The translations under genes and the position numbers were made by a program. DNA of 45,249 nucleotides. Source: Pirellula sp. Its GTDB lineage: Bacteria; Planctomycetota; Planctomycetia; Pirellulales; Pirellulaceae. Location of the stretch: the NCBI GenBank assembly GCA_021736575.1, contig JAIPFP010000019.1, positions 1 to 45,249 on the forward strand. The letters run 5' to 3'. This document shows positions 41,714 through 45,249 of this stretch, one piece after another. Under the pieces are notes generated by a model. The model was not told where the DNA came from and made no database searches. It saw only the letters and a list, made by a program, of their open reading frames with translations. Positions within the stretch are counted from its first letter, which is position 1. Every line of letters begins with the position of its first letter.

Positions 41714-43486
41714 CTATCGCATCAATGATTGATCGCCCAAAACAATCAAATCTTCGCGCCCGGGGAATTGAGCCACTCTTTGGATCACTGCAGTATGTTC
41801 TTGCAAGAACGGCTCTATTCGTGAATAAAGACCCTCCGTAGTAATCAGAATCGAATTCGAGTTTGCGTTGGATCTCTCAATCGCTTCGGCTGGCGAGTCG
41901 CAAAAGTCGATTTCCTGTCCCAGATAGAAGACCATTGTCGGGCGATAGTGACCCAATATGGTGACCTGAGTACCCTCGTTTGCAAATCGAGCCTTTAAAC
42001 TCTCGGCAAGCATTTGAGACGATTGCAATCGATCCAGCTCGGGTGCAACAACCTGACTCAAGATTGCGATCAACGACGTAGCCGCGACGACGAAGGCTCC
42101 TGCGGCCCAACTTGTTTTCTTGCAATAAAGAAAGGACCAACCAAGAACCCCAAAGACCGCCAGGGGCAATCCTGCCATGCCAAGCCATGCCAACCTTTGC
42201 TGAATCAATGGATCCATGTTGAAACGCCCCAGAACTGTTTGGCCCTGAAATTCAATGAAAGCCAACGCAGGCAATCCGCAAACGATTCCCACGCCAACGG
42301 CGATCAATAACAACCAGCCTGCATGAAGCCAAAAAGTATTGACAAGCGATGCGTCACCGGACCATATTGCAAAGTATCGCCCCACGATGATCGCGAGAGC
42401 GGGATAGGCCGGCAAAACATAGTTCGGAAGTTTCGTACTCGCGAGCGAAAAAATCAACAAATAGACAGCTATCCAACAGCTCACAAATCGAGTGGCAGAG
42501 GAATGGCTTGGCATCTTGGATTGTGCAACCCAAGTCATCACGGTTGGGATCGCAAATGCAGACCAAGGATACAAACCGATTAGGCACGCGAGCAGATAGT
42601 AGTACGCAGGACCGCTGTGGTTGTCCATCGCGCTCGAAAAGCGGCCCATGTGATGAACGCCAATAAATTCGCGAAGGAACGCACCATCGGTTTTCCATTG
42701 CACAAGCAAGTACCAGGGAGCCGCTACAACCGAAACAGCAAGGATGGCTGTGAATGGCCGCATTTTCCAAACGGTCTTGAAAAATGGGAACGGAGAATAC
42801 CGCAACAGTCCTATTGCAATGCGTTTCAAGCGCGATGCTCCGAGAGGTTGCATTACTTGCTGTTCCGTCAATAAAAACAATCCGATAACCGCGGTCGGAA
42901 AGAGGAAACCGATGGGCCCTTTCGTCAAAACGGCTAGTCCCATCACTGCGTACGCTGCAAGCCAAACCCGCCAAGGTATGGCAGCAAGCCGCTGGTCACG
43001 CGTCTCGCCTTGCACCGAAAAGTAACTGCGACTCCAAACAAAAAGAGCCAATACCGTGAAGAACGCGAGATGAGCATCCGCGGTTGCGGAGCGAGCGACC
43101 GTTGCAAACAGAAAGCACGAACCGATTGCCAAACCAGCAAAGAACCCGGTTGTGGCATCAAAGAGTCTACGTGCAATCGCGTACGTTGCCATGATCGTCA
43201 GGATGCCGAAGATGCTAGAACAAAAGCGTGCACCGAACTCAGTGACACCAAATGCGTGGTACCCGAGCATCATTCCCCAATACATCATGGGGGGTTTGTG
43301 CCCAAACAACTTTCCGTTGAAAGTCGGCGTGATCCAGTCGTTGCGGGCATACATTTCTGCGGCTGCCGTCGCATAATACCCTTCGTCTTGATCCCACAGG
43401 TGCGAGTTTCCAAGTTGTACCATCAGCAGTACCACGCCTACAACTAACAAACCAATCCGTTGCGCGTAGTCAAATTGTCGAGCCAT
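41714..43486 (-). CDS. GT39/ArnT-like membrane glycosyltransferase
   Basis: 590 residues with about 11-12 transmembrane helices. N-terminal signature LWDQDEGYYATAAAEM (Asp/Glu pair in the first periplasmic loop), then FNGKLFGHKPPMMYWGMMLGYHAFG and RFCSSIFGILT, typical of the PMT/ArnT superfamily, which transfers sugars from polyprenyl phosphate to lipid A or proteins on the periplasmic side. The C-terminal soluble part (about 500-590) is small. Starts 5 bases after a GT2 polyprenyl-phosphate-sugar synthase gene, its logical supplier. lpxB about 7 kb away fits lipid A as target, but protein glycosylation is equally possible. Confidence 0.92.
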   Translation of the reverse strand: MARQFDYAQRIGLLVVGVVLLMVQLGNSHLWDQDEGYYATAAAEMYARNDWITPTFNGKLFGHKPPMMYWGMMLGYHAFGVTEFGARFCSSIFGILTIMATYAIARRLFDATTGFFAGLAIGSCFLFATVARSATADAHLAFFTVLALFVWSRSYFSVQGETRDQRLAAIPWRVWLAAYAVMGLAVLTKGPIGFLFPTAVIGLFLLTEQQVMQPLGASRLKRIAIGLLRYSPFPFFKTVWKMRPFTAILAVSVVAAPWYLLVQWKTDGAFLREFIGVHHMGRFSSAMDNHSGPAYYYLLACLIGLYPWSAFAIPTVMTWVAQSKMPSHSSATRFVSCWIAVYLLIFSLASTKLPNYVLPAYPALAIIVGRYFAIWSGDASLVNTFWLHAGWLLLIAVGVGIVCGLPALAFIEFQGQTVLGRFNMDPLIQQRLAWLGMAGLPLAVFGVLGWSFLYCKKTSWAAGAFVVAATSLIAILSQVVAPELDRLQSSQMLAESLKARFANEGTQVTILGHYRPTMVFYLGQEIDFCDSPAEAIERSNANSNSILITTEGLYSRIEPFLQEHTAVIQRVAQFPGREDLIVLGDQSLMR

Positions 43487-43491
43487 GATAC

Positions 43492-44541
43492 TTAGCTTGC
43501 CCGCCTAGTTCGTCCGACGGTTTCGCGAGCGGCGTCCAAGCGGTAGATGTGTGGGGTTTCGTTCAAGGCTGAGTCTGGGGGATTGATCCAGACCACACGA
43601 TGAGCGCAACCGGAGGATTCGATGTTGACCGAATCTCCAAGAACGTAGAGGGGACGTTGCTTGGCCTCATCATAGATGCGGCCGACGTAGTCTCCAACCA
43701 ATCCGACCGCCGTCAATGTCGCACCGTTGAATAGCAATTGAATGCACACGAGCGAACTCCAGCCTGGTGCCGTAGATCTGACAAATAGGGCAGCATAAAT
43801 AGCATATGCCGAGTAGGCGAGGCCAATGGATGTCAAGGCGATTCCGGCTGTCAAGCAGAGCCTGAGTGGCATGGCTGAAAACGAGGAAACGGCTGTCCAG
43901 GCCAGCTTCACCAATTTCCAAGGTGGATACTTTGTTTCCCCGGCAGCTCGGGCCGGTCGATGAAATCGTACGATGGTTTCTCGCAGTCCCAGCCAAGCGA
44001 CCAAACCTCGCATGAAGCGGTGCTGTTCCCGAAACTTGCGAATCGCTTGCACGGCTCCCCGACTGAACAATCGAAAGTCGCCGACTTGGGGGGGCAACCT
44101 CTCGTCGATCGCCTTGCGCATGAAGGCGTAAAACGCAGAGGCGGTCGCTTTTTTGAAAATACTTTCACCATCGCGGGTGATTCGTTGAGTGGAGACAACG
44201 TCGAATCCTTGCTTGAATTGCTCGACCATCGTCACCAGCAATTCAGGCGGATCTTGCAGATCGGCATCCATAACAACCACAGCGTCACCATTGGCAAAGT
44301 CGAGTCCAGCCGTGATGGCGGCTTGCTGACCGAAGTTGCGGCTAAAGCCGAGTACTTTGATGCGACTATCCTGCTGGGCAGCAGCGTTGAGGATAGAACG
44401 CGTGGTATCCCGACTGCCGTCATCGATAAAGATAAGTTCGTACTCGCAATCGATCCGTGCCAGGACAGGCGGGAGTGTTTCAAACAGTGCGGGCAATACC
44501 TCTTGCTCGTTGTAAACCGGCAGCACAATTGACAGAAGCAT
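43492..44541 (-). CDS. GT2 family polyprenyl-phosphate glycosyltransferase
   Basis: 349 residues from the ATG at 44541, chosen because GAGG lies 8 bases upstream and the GT2 fold starts at once (MLLSIVLPVYNEQEVLPAL). Signs: FIDDGSRDTT, GFSRNFGQQAAITAGLDFA, MDADLQDPPEL (metal-binding DxD), and VGDFRLFSR. Two transmembrane helices lie near 230-255 and 265-290, as in DPM1-like/GtrB/ArnC enzymes, which load a sugar onto undecaprenyl phosphate. A C-terminal extension of about 45 residues (VNIESSGCAHRV and on) is unusual and not recognised. First gene of the GT2-GT39-CbiX-like unit. Confidence 0.92.
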   Translation of the reverse strand: MLLSIVLPVYNEQEVLPALFETLPPVLARIDCEYELIFIDDGSRDTTRSILNAAAQQDSRIKVLGFSRNFGQQAAITAGLDFANGDAVVVMDADLQDPPELLVTMVEQFKQGFDVVSTQRITRDGESIFKKATASAFYAFMRKAIDERLPPQVGDFRLFSRGAVQAIRKFREQHRFMRGLVAWLGLRETIVRFHRPARAAGETKYPPWKLVKLAWTAVSSFSAMPLRLCLTAGIALTSIGLAYSAYAIYAALFVRSTAPGWSSLVCIQLLFNGATLTAVGLVGDYVGRIYDEAKQRPLYVLGDSVNIESSGCAHRVVWINPPDSALNETPHIYRLDAARETVGRTRRAS

Positions 44542-44723
44542 TGCGGTCGCCTCGTAGGTAACAGGGTCGTTTGCAGGGAATTCGCGGAAAAACCCTTGAA
44601 GATGGATGGATAGCGAATTTGACAGGGCCGGGTCAAGATCTGCTGTCCTGCGGCATCGCAATGAAAGCTTTCCTAAACAGGCTTGCTCGATCAACTACAG
44701 ATGGTGTAGATTATGGGCGTAAA

Positions 44724-44805
44724 GGAGGATAGCCGAATGGTTAGGAACCTGATTCGAAATCAGGCGCCGGGAAACCGGTTGAGGGTTCGAATCCCTTGTC
44801 CTCCG
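44724..44805 (+). tRNA. tRNA-Ser (anticodon CGA)
   Basis: Acceptor stem GGAGGAT (44724-44730) pairs with GTCCTCC (44798-44804), discriminator G at 44805. The anticodon stem-loop is CCTGA-TTCGAAA-TCAGG, giving anticodon CGA (reads UCG). A long variable arm CCGG-GAAA-CCGG and the T arm GAGGGTTCGAATCCCTT complete a class II serine tRNA. CCA is not encoded. Long leftward frames across this site are translation artefacts of the tRNA. Confidence 0.97.
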
Positions 44806-45170
44806 CTTGAATTTTCTGCGAATTCCCACACAAAACCACTTCCAACCTGTCTTTTGCTTGGTCCGTGTGGGTAGTCGCGTGGCGGTTGCGGTGGAGTGGA
44901 ACAAGCGAAACCAGGGTCGACTCCCGCTTTTTTGAGCTGCTTCTAGGAACTGACTTCGCAAATTCGAATTCTTCCATCCGTCCCCAGTACTCGCGGCTGC
45001 TGGATAGATCGGCTTGTCGACAACGTACTTGGCTCCCTCCGGCGCGAGGTTCCAGGCTTCTTGAAGGGAATGCATAAGTTCCTCGAACATTGTGCACTCT
45101 CGAACGCCCCGCCCCTCATGCACTGTTTAGCGTCGCAAGCGAATTGCTTTGCCTTTTAAGTGCACTTTTC
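44806..45170. other. Gene-free stretch after the tRNA
   Basis: 365 bp without a credible gene. A leftward frame entering the tRNA covers most of it, but has no recognised domain, no ribosome site and ends in the tRNA. No integrase fragment or duplicated tRNA end can be seen, so there is no sign of an integrated element. Confidence 0.6.
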
Positions 45171-45249
45171 CGTCATTCCCGCGCAGGCGGGAACCCAGCT
45201 CCACGTCATTCCCGCGCAGGCGGGAACCCAGCTCCACGTCATTCCCGCG
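45171..45249. repeat. Tandem 33-bp palindromic repeat, running off the window
   Basis: Two complete identical units (45171-45203, 45204-45236) and 13 bases of a third. Each unit contains TTCCCGCGCAGGCGGGAA, an inverted repeat of TTCCCGC/GCGGGAA with a short centre, followed by CCCAGCTCCACG. The same kind of core is a common dispersed repeat in several bacteria. The array length is unknown because the window ends within it. Confidence 0.95.

Noticed and set aside
44695..45123. Leftward 142-codon reading frame
   Set aside because: Its C-terminal part is the antisense translation of the tRNA-Ser gene, and the rest has no domain or ribosome site.
45171..45249. CRISPR array, because of the regular 33-bp period
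   Set aside because: The whole period is repeated; there are no unique spacers, and no cas genes are nearby.

Overview
The window looks like chromosomal DNA of a planctomycete, most likely of the Pirellulales (Rhodopirellula/Blastopirellula-like). The main signs are a cytochrome/DUF1549/DUF1553 (PSD1-type) protein with a DUF1501 protein and a sulfatase in one transcription unit, a DUF1559 pseudopilin, an ECF sigma factor overlapping a membrane Ser/Thr kinase gene, a zinc-ribbon/GYF protein and lipid A genes. No plasmid, phage or transposase gene is recognisable. The accessory character lies in small palindromic repeats.

Layout. 1-331: 5' part of a DUF1559 pseudopilin gene, running off the window. 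912-3579 (minus): neutral-ceramidase-like protein and serine beta-lactamase-family hydrolase, ending in a good intrinsic terminator. 3966-10379 (plus): tightly packed ECF sigma factor, Ser/Thr kinase, class II cytochrome c, zinc-ribbon/GYF membrane protein and DPP IV-type peptidase. 10564-16861 (minus): PSD1, DUF1501 and sulfatase genes. 17174-17824 (minus): secreted Cys-rich protein with an internal duplication. 18084-19920 (plus): UDP-glucuronate decarboxylase-like SDR and dihydropteroate synthase. 20034-24664: small exported protein, UspA (minus), second sulfatase, orphan anti-sigma-like protein. 24737-29619 (minus): SppA-type peptidase, sensor kinase and NtrC-like regulator in one operon. 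29989-31382 (plus): cytidylate kinase and PlsC acyltransferase. 31385-32937 (minus): GNAT acetyltransferase and threonine-dehydratase-like enzyme. 33148-36519 (plus): LpxB, PP2C phosphatase, SDR. 36869-39964 (minus): ~1031-residue lipoprotein. 40241-44541 (minus): GT2, GT39/ArnT-like and CbiX-like genes. 44724-44805 (minus-gene upstream, plus strand): tRNA-Ser(CGA). 45171-end: tandem 33-bp palindromic repeat.

Themes. Several genes serve the envelope (LpxB, PlsC, GT2/GT39, SppA, UXS-like SDR, sulfatases). Signalling is rich (ECF-kinase pair, PP2C, two-component pair, orphan anti-sigma). The most unusual observations are: an NtrC-family regulator whose GAFTGA loop is replaced without any length change; a CbiX-like two-domain protein without the usual catalytic histidines, in a glycosyltransferase operon; three families of intergenic palindromic repeats, each with two copies here, two of them with ends that co-vary between copies; and repeated perfect short tandem duplications of 14-33 bp inside and between genes. 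Start sites were moved from the longest reading frame wherever a signal peptide, domain start or Shine-Dalgarno sequence argued for it; each case is stated.
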